Below, piece after piece: positions 1 through 8,341 of a stretch of DNA of 18,195 nucleotides. Position 1 is the first letter of the stretch. Each line of letters begins with the position of its first letter. The translations under genes were made by a program, and so were the position numbers. Under the pieces are notes generated by a model, which saw nothing but the letters and a program-made list of their open reading frames with translations, did no database searches and had not been told where the DNA came from. Origin of the DNA: JBQCEE01 sp051960575 (GTDB lineage Bacteria > Actinomycetota > Actinomycetes > Mycobacteriales > Jatrophihabitantaceae); NCBI RefSeq assembly GCF_051960575.1, contig NZ_JBQCEE010000388.1, positions 1 through 18,195 of the forward strand, written 5' to 3'.

Positions 1-1313
1 CGCAGCGCGCCGGAGAGGAGGTCCTGCACGGCGCGCCGCTGGGCCGCGGTGAGCCCCCGGCCGAACGGGCCCGCGCCACCGAGCAGGCCGCTCAGCGCGT
101 CCTGCGCGCAGATGCGCCTGGTCTGCCCCTGCGCCGTGATCACGCTGCAGGCGCCGTCGAGCCGGGCCGAGAGCTCGCCGCCGTTCGGGATGACGACGTC
201 GATGGACTTCAGGCCGACCCGCACGCCGCCGGCGTACGGGGTGTCGGTGAACTGCAGGTCCTTGATCGTCACGTGCGGGGCCCGGTAGTGCAGCCGGTCG
301 ACGATGAGCCGGCCGTAGTCGTGCAGCACGGCGAGTTCGTCCGGCGAGAGCAGGCCGATCGCGCCGCTGACGTTGCCGGCGAGCGCGGCGTCGACGAACC
401 CGCGCACGGCGGCGTCCGGGCTCGGGGCCCCGTCGGCGGGGATGCGGTCGGCGGCGGTCGGCGTGGTCAGGTGCGCCTGGGTCACCGCGTTGTCGGCGAT
501 CGTGTACAGCAGGCTCGGGTACCAGTGGCCGCCGACCCGCTGCGTCGCGATGCGCACGGGATGACCCGTGTGCGCGACGACCTGGGCGATGTCGATGGTG
601 CCGTGCGAGCTGCCGGACGGTGACACGGCGTGCAGGAAGTCCTGCGAGAAGGGCAGCCGAGCCGCATCGGCGTCCAACCGGATCGTGCCGCCGATCAGCT
701 GCACGATCTGCACCGAGTCGTTGACCGTGATCGTGTCCGGGGCGAAGGTGAGGCCGGTGACCGAGGCGCTGACGCCGCTCACCCTGTTCAGGTTCGCGCC
801 GGACGCGATCACGTCGTTCTTCTGCAGCAACTGCAGCGTGCGCTGCACCGGCGTGGCGATCGCGGTGCGCTCGCCGGGCGCCAGGTCGTCGAGCAGCCCC
901 ACGAGGTCGGAGTTGTTCAGGTCGGTGACGAGCGTGCGCACGGCGGCCTGCGGGCTGCCCGCACCGCCGCTGTCCCCGGCCGACACCGCCACGTAGGTCG
1001 CGGCGCCGCCGCCCAGGACGACCACCGCCGCGGCGGTGAGCGCGATCGCCCGGGTGCGGCCGCGCCCGCCCGACGGCGGGGTGAGCGGGACGGGTGCGGC
1101 CTGCGGTTCGCCGTACGGCATGGCCGGCGGGGCGTAGGGCTGCCACGGCTGCGAGGCGGGCGGCTGCTGCTGGCCGTACGGCGAGGCGGCCGGCTGCCAC
1201 GGCTGCGGCTGCGGCTGCGGCTGCGGAGGGGCCTGCCATCCCTGCGCCGGCGGCGGCCACGCCTGCGGCTGCGGGTCGTGCGGTCGCTCCGCAGGGTCGT
1301 ACGGCGTCGTCAT
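1..1313 (-). CDS. Pro/Gln-rich single-pass membrane protein with two NTF2-like repeats (C-terminus cut by window edge)
   Basis: No named family is recognised with certainty. About 437 codons are visible and the frame is still open at the left edge. Residues 1-80 are a low-complexity Pro/Gln/Trp/Tyr-rich cytoplasmic segment (QPQPQPQPWQP). A short Arg-rich stretch follows (GGRGRTR), then one membrane helix at about residues 89-111, then an extracytoplasmic part. That part holds two related segments starting SPQAAVRTLV (about residue 121) and SPDAAVRGFV (about residue 299). Each continues with a helix and an LL.P.E motif, and the first ends in HWYPSLLYTIAD. This is how actinobacterial NTF2-like/DUF4878-type proteins look, so two tandem NTF2-like folds are inferred. 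Two cysteines (about 390 and 403) could form a disulfide. The ATG at 1313 overlaps the TGA of the preceding gene as ATGA, implying translational coupling. Possible roles are ligand binding or envelope sensing; the sequence shows no catalytic motif. Confidence 0.75.
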   Translation of the reverse strand, partial: MTTPYDPAERPHDPQPQAWPPPAQGWQAPPQPQPQPQPWQPAASPYGQQQPPASQPWQPYAPPAMPYGEPQAAPVPLTPPSGGRGRTRAIALTAAAVVVLGGGAATYVAVSAGDSGGAGSPQAAVRTLVTDLNNSDLVGLLDDLAPGERTAIATPVQRTLQLLQKNDVIASGANLNRVSGVSASVTGLTFAPDTITVNDSVQIVQLIGGTIRLDADAARLPFSQDFLHAVSPSGSSHGTIDIAQVVAHTGHPVRIATQRVGGHWYPSLLYTIADNAVTQAHLTTPTAADRIPADGAPSPDAAVRGFVDAALAGNVSGAIGLLSPDELAVLHDYGRLIVDRLHYRAPHVTIKDLQFTDTPYAGGVRVGLKSIDVVIPNGGELSARLDGACSVITAQGQTRRICAQDALSGLLGGAGPFGRGLTAAQRRAVQDLLSGAL

Positions 1314-1770
1314 TGCGGGGCCCTCCCAGACCGTCCGGACAGAACGCCCAGTATGAGCGATCCGACGGTGATCGTCGCCCCGACCAAGGTCACGATCGGG
1401 CCACTGTGGGCGGCGCGCACCAGCCCGGTCGCGTGCACCGACAGGGCCCAGCCGGCGACGCCGCCGGCGTAGGCCGCGACGGCCAGCGCCAGCACGCCGC
1501 CGACGCGGCGCAGCCCCAGCAGACCGAGCGCGACCGCGGCCGCGGCGAGGATGCCGACGAAGGGCCAGACGTGCAACGCCAGCGAGAGCAGGTCACCCAC
1601 CTGGACGAGACGTCGCAGCGCCGCCCCGCCGGCATAGCTCGTGCGCTCGACGGTGCCCGAGCGCAGCCAGGGCAGGAAGGTGCCGATCACGACGACCGCC
1701 AGGCCGAGGCCCGCGCCGATGGCGGCGACCGTGCCGGCACGACGCCCCGGCGGGCCGTCGACCTCGTCGA

Positions 1771-1786
<16 letters not shown>
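1310..1786 (-). CDS. Small four-helix membrane protein, probable CTG start
   Basis: Function is not recognised. The product is about 158 residues if it starts at the CTG at 1786 (N-terminus MDDPVIDEVDGPPGRRAG if read with Met). It has four predicted membrane helices: GTVAAIGAGLGLAVVVIGTF, a segment around HVWPFVGILAAAAVALGLLG, one around VLALAVAAYAGGVAGWAL, and IVTLVGATITVGSLILGVL. The motif FLPWLRSG directly after helix 1 is common in small actinobacterial membrane proteins. There is no ATG, GTG or TTG between the korB interior and the end of helix 1. The first standard start is a GTG at 1690, which would delete most of helix 1. The charged N-terminus read from the CTG looks natural and overlaps the korB stop by 16 bases, as in coupled translation. 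No Shine-Dalgarno is visible. The stop TGA at 1310-1312 overlaps the ATG of the next gene. The gene is real with good confidence; the start is uncertain. Confidence 0.7.
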
Positions 1787-2801
<1,015 letters not shown>

Positions 2802-2805
<4 letters not shown>

Positions 2806-4691
2806 GACGGCACTACTTCCTGGTTGATGACGCCGCGGAGCATGTCGGCGAGCTCCTCGGCCTTGAACGGCAGGCCGCGTACCTGGGTGACGGAGATGGC
2901 GTCGACGAGGTACTTGGCCCGGACGAGGGTGGCGAGCTGGCCGAGGTTCATCTCGGGGATGACGACGCGGTCGTAGCGCCGCAGGATGTCGCCGAGGTCC
3001 TTGGGGAACGGGTTGAGGTGGCGCAGGTGCAGCTGCGCGATCGGCTGGCCGCCGGCCCGCACCCGCCGGCACGCCGCGCCGATCGGGCCGTAGGTCGAGC
3101 CCCAGCCGAGCACGAGCACCCGGGCGTCGCCGGACGGGTCGTCGACCACGAGCGGGGCGAGGGAGTCGGCGACCCGGTCGACCTTGGCCTGGCGGGTGCG
3201 CACCATGAAGTCGTGGTTGTCGGGGTCGTAGGAGATGTTGCCGGTGCGGTCGGCCTTCTCGATGCCGCCGATGCGGTGCTCGAGCCCCGGCGTGCCGGGC
3301 AGGGCCCAGGCGCGAGCGAGCGTCTCGGGGTCGCGCAGGTAGGGCAGGTACTCGCCGTGCTCGCCGTTCGGCGCGGTGGTGAACGCCGGCTGCAGGTCGG
3401 GCAGGTCGGCGAGCACCGGCACCTGCCACGGCTCGGAGCCGTTGGCCAGGTAGCCGTCGCTGAGCAGGAACACCGGCGTGCGGTAGGTCAGCGCGATCCG
3501 CGCGGCCTCGACGGCGGCGTAGAAGCAGTCGCCGGGTGACTGGGCGGCCACGATCGGGACGGGCGCCTCACCGTTGCGTCCGAACATCGCCTGCAGCAGG
3601 TCGCTCTGCTCGGTCTTGGTGGGCAGGCCGGTCGACGGACCGCCGCGCTGCACGTCCACGATCACCAGCGGCAGCTCGAGGCTCACCGCGAGACCGATCG
3701 TCTCGCCCTTGAGTGCGATGCCGGGGCCGCTGGACGTCGTGACGCCCAGCGCGCCGCCGAAGCTGGCGCCGAGCGCGGCGCCGATGCCGGCGATCTCGTC
3801 CTCGGCCTGGAAGGTGCGCACGCCGAACCGCTTGTGCTTGCTGAGCTCGTGCAGGATGTCCGACGCCGGCGTGATCGGGTACGCGCCGAGGAACAGCGGC
3901 AGCTTCGCCTTCCGTGACGCCGCGATCAGGCCGTAGGCGAGGGCCAGGTTGCCCGACATGTTGCGGTAGGTGCCCGGCGCCAGCCGGGCCGGCTTCACCT
4001 CGTAGGCGACCGCGAACGCCTCGGTCGTCTCGCCGTAGTTCCAGCCCGCCTTGAACGCGGTGATGTTCGCCTCGGCGATCTCCGGCTTCTTCGCGAACTT
4101 CGACCGGATGAAGTTGATCGTGCCCTCGGTCGGGCGCGAGTACATCCACGACAGCAGGCCGAGCGCAAACATGTTCTTCGACCGGCCCGCGTCCTTGCGC
4201 GAGAGCTCCGAACCCTCCAGCGCGTCGAGGGTCAGCTGGGTCAGGTCGACCGCGTGCAGCGTGTAGCCCTCGAGTGTGCCGTCCTCGAGCGGGTTGCTCG
4301 TCCAGCCCACCCGGGCGAGCGCGCGCGAGGTGAAGTCGTGGGTGTCGACGATGATCGTCGCGCCCTGGCGCATGTCGGCGAGGTTCGCCTTCAAGGCGGC
4401 CGGGTTCATCGCGACCAGCACGTCCGGCCGGTCGCCCGGGGTCAGGATGTCGTGGTCGGCGAAGTGCAGCTGGAAGCTCGAGACACCAGCCAGCGTGCCC
4501 TGCGGCGCCCGGATCTCGGCCGGGAAGTTCGGCAGCGTCGACAGGTCGTTGCCGAACGATGCCGTCTCCTGCGTGAACCGGTCACCGGTCAACTGCATGC
4601 CGTCACCGGAGTCACCGGCGATGCGGATGACGACGCGGTCGACCTGCTGGACGGTCTTCTGCGTGCCGTTCTCGGTGCTGTTGGCAGCCAT
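2802..4691 (-). CDS. korA: 2-oxoglutarate:ferredoxin oxidoreductase, alpha subunit (fused gamma-alpha)
   Basis: This is the large subunit of the KorAB complex, 629 residues. Residues about 18-200 are the gamma domain, opening with RIAGDSGDGMQLTGDRF and containing the PNFPAEIRAPQGT segment. The alpha domain follows, with YPITPASDIL at about 271-280 (the YPITP motif that meets the TPP site), then QAEDEIAGIGAALGAS, TTSSGPGIALKGE and DVQRGGPSTGLPTKTEQSDL. The gamma-alpha fusion is the arrangement of actinobacterial KorA and of two-subunit oxidoreductases. The ATG at 4691 is preferred over the in-frame ATG at 4733: GAGGAGG lies 10 bases upstream of it, and the extra 14 residues look unlike a family N-terminus. 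The stop overlaps the korB start. In mycobacteria this enzyme supports a 2-oxoglutarate dehydrogenase-independent TCA route; that role here is inferred. Confidence 0.93.
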
Positions 4692-4701
4692 CCGGCTCGT
4701 G

Positions 4702-4708
4702 CCTCCTC
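4702..4708 (-). promoter_or_regulatory. Ribosome binding site of korA
   Basis: Read on the minus strand, GAGGAGG stands 10 bases before the ATG at 4691. It decides between this start and the alternative in-frame ATG at 4733. Confidence 0.7.
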
Positions 4709-4763
4709 GGGCGTCCCAAGCGGCGGCTCGCAACGCAGGGCGGGCGGTCGTCGCAACCGTCCC

Positions 4764-4769
4764 ATCCTA
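4764..4769 (-). promoter_or_regulatory. Candidate -10 element for the korAB operon
   Basis: On the minus strand TAGGAT matches the actinobacterial TANNNT -10 pattern and would place transcription start near 4757, giving a leader of about 65 bases before korA. No convincing -35 box is seen at the proper distance, so this is a weak call. Confidence 0.3.
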
Positions 4770-4811
4770 CGTTTCGGGCAGGTTGCGGGCGGGTGGGATC
4801 GCTCACGCGGG

Positions 4812-4837
4812 TCTCACGATCCGGGCCCGCTGTGAGA
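4812..4837. promoter_or_regulatory. Inverted repeat TCTCAC-N14-GTGAGA in the divergent korA / 4915 intergenic region
   Basis: Perfect 6-base arms are separated by 14 bases in the 223-base gap between the divergent korA and the gene at 4915. A second short dyad (GCGGG at 4807-4811, CCCGC at 4826-4830) is interleaved with it. It could be an operator or only a weak hairpin. Arms this short are expected by chance fairly often in GC-rich DNA. Confidence 0.2.
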
Positions 4838-4914
4838 GCCCTCCCGGCCCTGGGTATCCCTTCGACCTGAGCACGCGTCCCTGACCAGCCGAGACCGTCC
4901 GGATGTGATTCGAC

Positions 4915-5322
4915 ATGACCGACCTGGTGCTGCCGGCCTTCGAGATGGACTGCCGCGAGTGGATCGTCGTCAGCCCCGACGAGGCCGGGCTTCCCGAGGA
5001 CTTCGACGGCGCCCCCGTGCTGGCGGCCCTCAGCTCGGTCGTGATCGGCGACAGCGACCTCGCCGAGGCGTCCGGGGTGCTGACCGTCGGCCTGCTCGAC
5101 GAGGCCGCGCGCGAACTGCCCACCCGCGAGGTGGCGCCGGGATCGGTGGCGCAGGAACTCCTCGACGACGAGTTCGGTCCCGAGTCGGTGCGGTACGTGA
5201 TGCCCGCCCCGGGGCAGCGACTGGCCGTCCTCGCCGAGTTCGTGCCCACCCCCGAGCCGGAACTGCGCCGGCGCATCGAGGACCTCATGGTCTCGTTCCG
5301 GTGGCAGACCGCCGCCGTCTGA
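4915..5322 (+). CDS. Conserved-looking hypothetical protein, 135 residues
   Basis: I do not recognise a family. The product is small, acidic and soluble-looking, with no signal peptide or membrane helix. It begins MTDLVLPAFEMDCREWIVV, has an alternating hydrophobic centre (VLTVGLLDEAARELPTRE) and ends with a helix-like ELRRRIEDLMVSFRWQT. One cysteine (residue 13) is present. Strong G/C bias at third positions and the lack of a competing frame support coding. No clear Shine-Dalgarno precedes the ATG at 4915. It is divergent from korA by 223 bases and lies 63 bases before the cysteine dioxygenase gene, which has its own promoter, so it is probably transcribed separately. Confidence 0.7.
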   Translation: MTDLVLPAFEMDCREWIVVSPDEAGLPEDFDGAPVLAALSSVVIGDSDLAEASGVLTVGLLDEAARELPTREVAPGSVAQELLDDEFGPESVRYVMPAPGQRLAVLAEFVPTPEPELRRRIEDLMVSFRWQTAAV

Positions 5323-5350
5323 CGCTCACTGAGTTTGTCTAGCGAGGAAC

Positions 5351-5379
5351 TCGACAAAGCGGGGCACGCTCGCTAACGT
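5351..5379 (+). promoter_or_regulatory. Promoter of the cysteine dioxygenase-rhodanese operon, giving a leaderless mRNA
   Basis: TCGACA (5351-5356) and TAACGT (5374-5379) are separated by exactly 17 bases and fit the actinobacterial housekeeping promoter (TTGACa / TANNNT). The -10 box ends 6 bases before the GTG at 5386, so transcription should begin at or within a base or two of the start codon. No Shine-Dalgarno is present, consistent with leaderless translation. The -35 box also forms the right arm of a TTTGTC-N13-GACAAA dyad (5334-5339, 5353-5358) that could be an operator. Confidence 0.5.
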
Positions 5380-5385
5380 CGGGGT

Positions 5386-5904
5386 GTGCCCAGTGCTGCG
5401 CCGTCCGCCCTGTACTTCGCGCCCTCCCGGTTGCGCGAGTGGAGCCGCTTCTTCGCCGACGAGGTCGCGGCCGGCAAGTGCCCCTGGGTCGATTACGACG
5501 CCGACGACCGCTGGCACCAGCGCATCTATCGCGACCAGCGCATGGACGTCTGGTTGATCAGCTGGCTGCCGACGCAGGGCACCCAGTTGCACGACCACGG
5601 CGGCTCGGCCGGCTCGTTCACCGTCCTCAGCGGCGAGCTCACCGAGACGGTGGTGACCGGCGCGGCCGCGCCGGGCGGCGCGCGGGCGCGCGACCTGGTG
5701 CGTGGTGCCGGCTCGACGGTGGGATTCGGCGCCCGCTATGTCCACGACGTCCGCAATCTGGGTACTGCTCCGGCTGTGAGCGTGCACGTGTACTCGGCGC
5801 CGTTGTCGTCGATGACCTACTACGACCTGGCCGACGGCCGGCTGCAGCCGCTGATGACGGTCGAGACCGACGACCCGGAGCTCGAGCTCGAGATCGCCTC
5901 GTGA
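5386..5904 (+). CDS. Cysteine dioxygenase family protein (cupin)
   Basis: The likely reaction is iron(II)- and oxygen-dependent oxidation of L-cysteine to cysteine sulfinate in the cytoplasm. It is 172 residues, matching bacterial cysteine dioxygenases. The cupin core shows QLHDHGGSAGSF, giving His69 and His71, and RYVHDVRNLG, giving His120; together these are the 3-His iron site of the family. VYSAPLSSMTYYDL (from about residue 135) carries the tyrosine-rich strand that lines the active site. The close relative 3-mercaptopropionate dioxygenase cannot be excluded from sequence alone. The GTG at 5386 is chosen because a promoter ends 6 bases before it and no better start exists. It overlaps the next gene, a rhodanese, by GTGA, which ties both to cysteine/sulfur turnover. 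Confidence 0.85.
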   Translation: MPSAAPSALYFAPSRLREWSRFFADEVAAGKCPWVDYDADDRWHQRIYRDQRMDVWLISWLPTQGTQLHDHGGSAGSFTVLSGELTETVVTGAAAPGGARARDLVRGAGSTVGFGARYVHDVRNLGTAPAVSVHVYSAPLSSMTYYDLADGRLQPLMTVETDDPELELEIAS

Positions 5905-6386
5905 ACGAGCCGGTCGCCGGGCGGTTCGCGTCCGTCGACGAGCTGCTCGCCGACGCCCGCAGCCGACTGCGGCGCATCGAGGTCGACGAGGTGCCCGCCG
6001 CCGTGCGCAGCGGTGCGCGGCTGGTCGACATCCGTCCGCACTGGCAGCGCGTGCGCGAGGGCGAGATCGCCGGCGCGCTGGTGGTCGAACGGAACCACCT
6101 CGAGTGGCGGTTGCACCCCGAGTCGGGCGCCCGTCTCGTCCAGGCCGCGTCCGGGCAGCGTTGGATCGTCGTCTGCTCCGAGGGCTACACCTCGTCGCTC
6201 GCCGCCGACGCGCTGAACGCGATCGGGGTGCCCGCCACCGACCTGGTCGGCGGCGCGCAGGCGTGGGCGGCCCTCGGGCTTCCGCTGGTGCCCGGTGGCA
6301 CCCCGGTGCACGGCATCAGCGGCGAGATGCCGCCCGCCACCGACCCGGCCGAGGTCGCGCCGCCCGTGGTCGCCGACGCGCACTGA
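5901..6386 (+). CDS. Rhodanese-like domain protein
   Basis: A single rhodanese domain fills most of this 161-residue protein. The family moves sulfane sulfur between thiols and acceptors. LVDIRPHWQRVREGEIAGAL (residues about 41-60) is the typical CH2A-like segment with D-x-R. WIVVCSEGYTSSLAADAL (about 88-105) is the active-site strand and loop with Cys92 as the persulfide-bearing residue. DLVGGAQAWAALGLPLVPG (from about 114) is the canonical C-terminal helix and turn. The GTG start at 5901 overlaps the dioxygenase stop (GTGA). Acting with cysteine dioxygenase, it may handle sulfur released when cysteine is degraded. The pairing recurs in actinobacteria, but the exact substrate is not shown by the sequence. 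Confidence 0.88.
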   Translation: MNEPVAGRFASVDELLADARSRLRRIEVDEVPAAVRSGARLVDIRPHWQRVREGEIAGALVVERNHLEWRLHPESGARLVQAASGQRWIVVCSEGYTSSLAADALNAIGVPATDLVGGAQAWAALGLPLVPGGTPVHGISGEMPPATDPAEVAPPVVADAH

Positions 6387-6407
6387 CGCCGCGCCGGCGA
6401 CGCGCGG

Positions 6408-6896
6408 TCAGTCGACCGCTTCGACCCGCGCGCTCGCGACGTCGAACACGAACCCGCGCACCTTGTCGCGGTTCGGCACCCACGGGCAGCCGCGCACGAT
6501 CTCGACGCTGCGGCGCACGTCGTCGCGCACGTCGTCGAAGCCGCGGACGTCCCAGGTCGGCGCCCGCCCCGTCTCGCTCTCCAGCTGGGCGCGGAACGCG
6601 GTGTCGTCGAAGCCCTCCATACCGCAGTCGGTGTGGTGGATCAGCACGACCTCCTCGGTGCCCAGGGCGCGCTGGCTGATGGCCAGCGAGCGCAGCACGT
6701 CGTCGGTCGGGATGCCGCCCGCGTTGCGGATCAGGTGAGCCTCGCCGATGTTCAGCCCGAGCGCCCCGAACAGGTCGAGTCGCGAGTCCATGCAGGTGAT
6801 GATCGTCAGCTTGAGGCTCGGGTTCTTCGGGCGCGGTCCGGGGAAGCCGGCGAGGTAGCGCTCGTTGGCCTTCAGCAGGTCGTCGACAGCAGCCAT
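6408..6896 (-). CDS. Beta-class carbonic anhydrase
   Basis: This is a zinc enzyme that interconverts CO2 and bicarbonate in the cytoplasm. It is 162 residues, the short actinobacterial type. Zinc ligands and the catalytic dyad are visible: TCMDSRLD gives Cys35, Asp37 and Arg39, and LIHHTDCGM gives a histidine at 87/88 and Cys91. LIRNAGGIPTDDVLRSLAIS is the conserved helix region. A TAAGTT -10-like box ends 7 bases before the ATG and there is no Shine-Dalgarno, so the message is probably leaderless. It converges with the rhodanese gene (21-base gap) and is divergent from htpX (78-base gap). It might supply CO2 or bicarbonate to carboxylating enzymes such as the nearby KorAB, but that link is only inference. 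Confidence 0.92.
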   Translation of the reverse strand: MAAVDDLLKANERYLAGFPGPRPKNPSLKLTIITCMDSRLDLFGALGLNIGEAHLIRNAGGIPTDDVLRSLAISQRALGTEEVVLIHHTDCGMEGFDDTAFRAQLESETGRAPTWDVRGFDDVRDDVRRSVEIVRGCPWVPNRDKVRGFVFDVASARVEAVD

Positions 6897-6903
6897 GCGC
6901 CCG

Positions 6904-6909
6904 AACTTA
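6904..6909 (-). promoter_or_regulatory. Candidate -10 box of the carbonic anhydrase gene (leaderless)
   Basis: On the minus strand TAAGTT fits TANNNT and ends 7 bases before the ATG at 6896. No good -35 is seen. A tandem 9-base repeat, GGACGCACC twice on the + strand (6912-6929), lies directly upstream, in the spacer. Confidence 0.35.
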
Positions 6910-6974
6910 ACGGACGCACCGGACGCACCTGCGCGGCGGGGAACGCCGGTGTGAGGTCCGAGCGTTGAACGGAC

Positions 6975-7835
6975 ATGTACGGCCTCCGCAACAACCTCAA
7001 GACCGCGGTGCTGTTCGGCGTGCTCGGCGCTGTCTTCGTCGTGGCCGGCGGCCTGGTGTTCGGCCGCTCCGGCCTCGTGCTCGGCTTCGTCGTCGCCGCC
7101 GGCATCAACGCGTTCAGCTATTTCAACTCCGACAAGCTCGCGCTGCGCTCGATGGGCGCGCGGCCCGTGAGCGAGGTCGAGCAGCCCGCGATGTACCGCA
7201 TCGTCCGCGAGCTGGCGACCACCGCCGGCCAGCCGATGCCGCGCCTCTACGTCTCGCCCACCATGCAGCCCAACGCGTTCGCGACCGGCCGCAACCCGCG
7301 GCACGCGGCCGTCTGCGCCACCGAGGGCATCCTGCGCATCCTCGACGAGCGCGAGCTGCGCGCCGTGCTCGGGCACGAGCTGAGCCACGTCTACAACCGC
7401 GACATCCTCATCTCGTCGGTGGCGGGCACCCTCGCGTCCGGCATCACGATGCTGGCCAACTTCGCGATCTTCTTCGGCGGCGGCAACGACCGCGACCGCA
7501 ACCCGTTCGCCGCGTTGCTCATGGTCTTCCTCGGCCCGATCGCCGCGACCCTGATCCAGCTGTCGATCAGCCGCTCGCGCGAGTACCAGGCCGACGAGTC
7601 GGGCGCGCTGCTGTCGAACGATCCGCTGGCGCTCGCGTCGGCGCTGCACAAGCTCGAGCAGACGACCGCGCAGCTGCCGCTGCCCGCCACGCCGCGGCTG
7701 CAGACCGCGAGCCACCTGATGATCGCCAACCCGTTCGGCGGCGCCCGCAACCTCTTCTCGACCCACCCGCCGATGGACGAGCGCATCGAGCGCCTGCGCC
7801 GCATGGCCGCGTCCGACCCCCGCTTCCAGCACTGA
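6975..7835 (+). CDS. htpX: Membrane zinc metalloprotease HtpX
   Basis: This is an M48-family membrane protease that degrades damaged or misfolded membrane proteins. It is 286 residues, standard for HtpX. Two N-terminal helices (about residues 11-30 and 33-46) are followed by the catalytic domain. LGHELSHVYNRD contains the zinc-binding HExxH (His134, Glu135, His138), and SRSREYQADESGA gives the third ligand Glu203. Two further hydrophobic segments (about 147-168 and 179-197) lie between these motifs. MQPNAFATGRNPRHAAVCATEG is the family's signature strand region, and THPPMDERIERLR near the end matches the conserved C-terminal motif. The ATG at 6975 gives the canonical MYGLRNNLKTA start; no strong ribosome site precedes it. 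It is divergent from carbonic anhydrase. Confidence 0.95.
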   Translation: MYGLRNNLKTAVLFGVLGAVFVVAGGLVFGRSGLVLGFVVAAGINAFSYFNSDKLALRSMGARPVSEVEQPAMYRIVRELATTAGQPMPRLYVSPTMQPNAFATGRNPRHAAVCATEGILRILDERELRAVLGHELSHVYNRDILISSVAGTLASGITMLANFAIFFGGGNDRDRNPFAALLMVFLGPIAATLIQLSISRSREYQADESGALLSNDPLALASALHKLEQTTAQLPLPATPRLQTASHLMIANPFGGARNLFSTHPPMDERIERLRRMAASDPRFQH

Positions 7836-7931
7836 CCCGGCCCCGGCGCCGCCCGCCCGTCCGGATCTTGATGCCGTGGTCGGGTCCTGGCCCGGTGTGG
7901 CCATCCGCGTCCGGCGGGGGTGCAGGGGGCG

Positions 7932-8336
7932 TCAGGGGCGGCGGGCGAGCAGGGCGGCGTAGGCGACGTCGTAGCCGGCGCAGAGCGGGGCGTACCAGTC
8001 GGGCAGACGCGAGTCGCCGGTGCGGGTGTGGCCGTAGTCGAAGACGGGGTGCAACGCCCAGCCTGCGGCGACGGCGAACCGCGCCAGGCGCGATGACGAC
8101 CGTGCCGCGCCGACGCCGAGGACGGACGCCCCGGCCAGCACGAGCAGCTCGCGGACGAGCGCGGCGTCCGGACGGGATTCGCGTCGCGCCGCCGGATAGA
8201 TCGCCGCGGCGACGACGAGTCCTGCGCCGCCGGCGACGACGGACCGCCCCGGCAGCACCCGCCGCCCCACCGCGTCGACGAGCACGGCGCTCGCCGCCCC
8301 GGCGACCAGCGCCACGGCGTCCGCCAGTCGCGTCAC
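7932..8336 (-). CDS. Small membrane protein of unknown function
   Basis: This is a 134-residue hydrophobic protein with about four membrane segments: around ADAVALVAGAASAVLVDAVG, SVVAGGAGLVVAAAIYP, ELLVLAGASVLGVGAA and RFAVAAGWALHPVF. It ends with LPDWYAPLCAGYDVAYAALL. Conserved-looking polar residues sit in GWALHPVFDYGHTRTG (two His and an Asp near the membrane face). This H-x3-D-x2-H arrangement resembles small uncharacterised actinobacterial membrane proteins, but I cannot name a family. The GTG at 8336 lies 5 bases after the yajQ stop, so it is probably cotranscribed with yajQ. It converges with htpX; the 96-base gap (7836-7931) holds only weak dyads and nothing I can call. Confidence 0.65.
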   Translation of the reverse strand: MTRLADAVALVAGAASAVLVDAVGRRVLPGRSVVAGGAGLVVAAAIYPAARRESRPDAALVRELLVLAGASVLGVGAARSSSRLARFAVAAGWALHPVFDYGHTRTGDSRLPDWYAPLCAGYDVAYAALLARRP

Positions 8337-8341
8337 CGCGG

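Noticed and set aside
630..1472. Plus-strand open frames opposite the partial membrane protein, rich in Arg and His
   Set aside because: Composition is that of a shadow frame. The minus strand shows a coherent Pro-rich/TM/NTF2-like architecture instead.
3568..4149. Minus-strand frame of 193 codons inside korA
   Set aside because: It is a frame-shifted shadow of korA; all korA motifs lie in the other frame.
5439..6386. Long + frame starting inside the cysteine dioxygenase gene and continuing into the rhodanese
   Set aside because: The part before 5901 is a shadow of the dioxygenase. The rhodanese begins at GTG 5901, overlapping the dioxygenase stop.
6387..6407. CCGCG/CGCGG dyad between the converging rhodanese and carbonic anhydrase genes as a bidirectional terminator
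   Set aside because: A 5-base stem with a 9-base loop and no U tract is too weak to call in GC-rich DNA.
7836..7931. Nested dyads (CGGAT/ATCCG around CGGG/CCCG) between htpX and the small membrane protein gene
   Set aside because: The arms are short and interrupted by long unpaired spacers; no clear terminator hairpin can be drawn.
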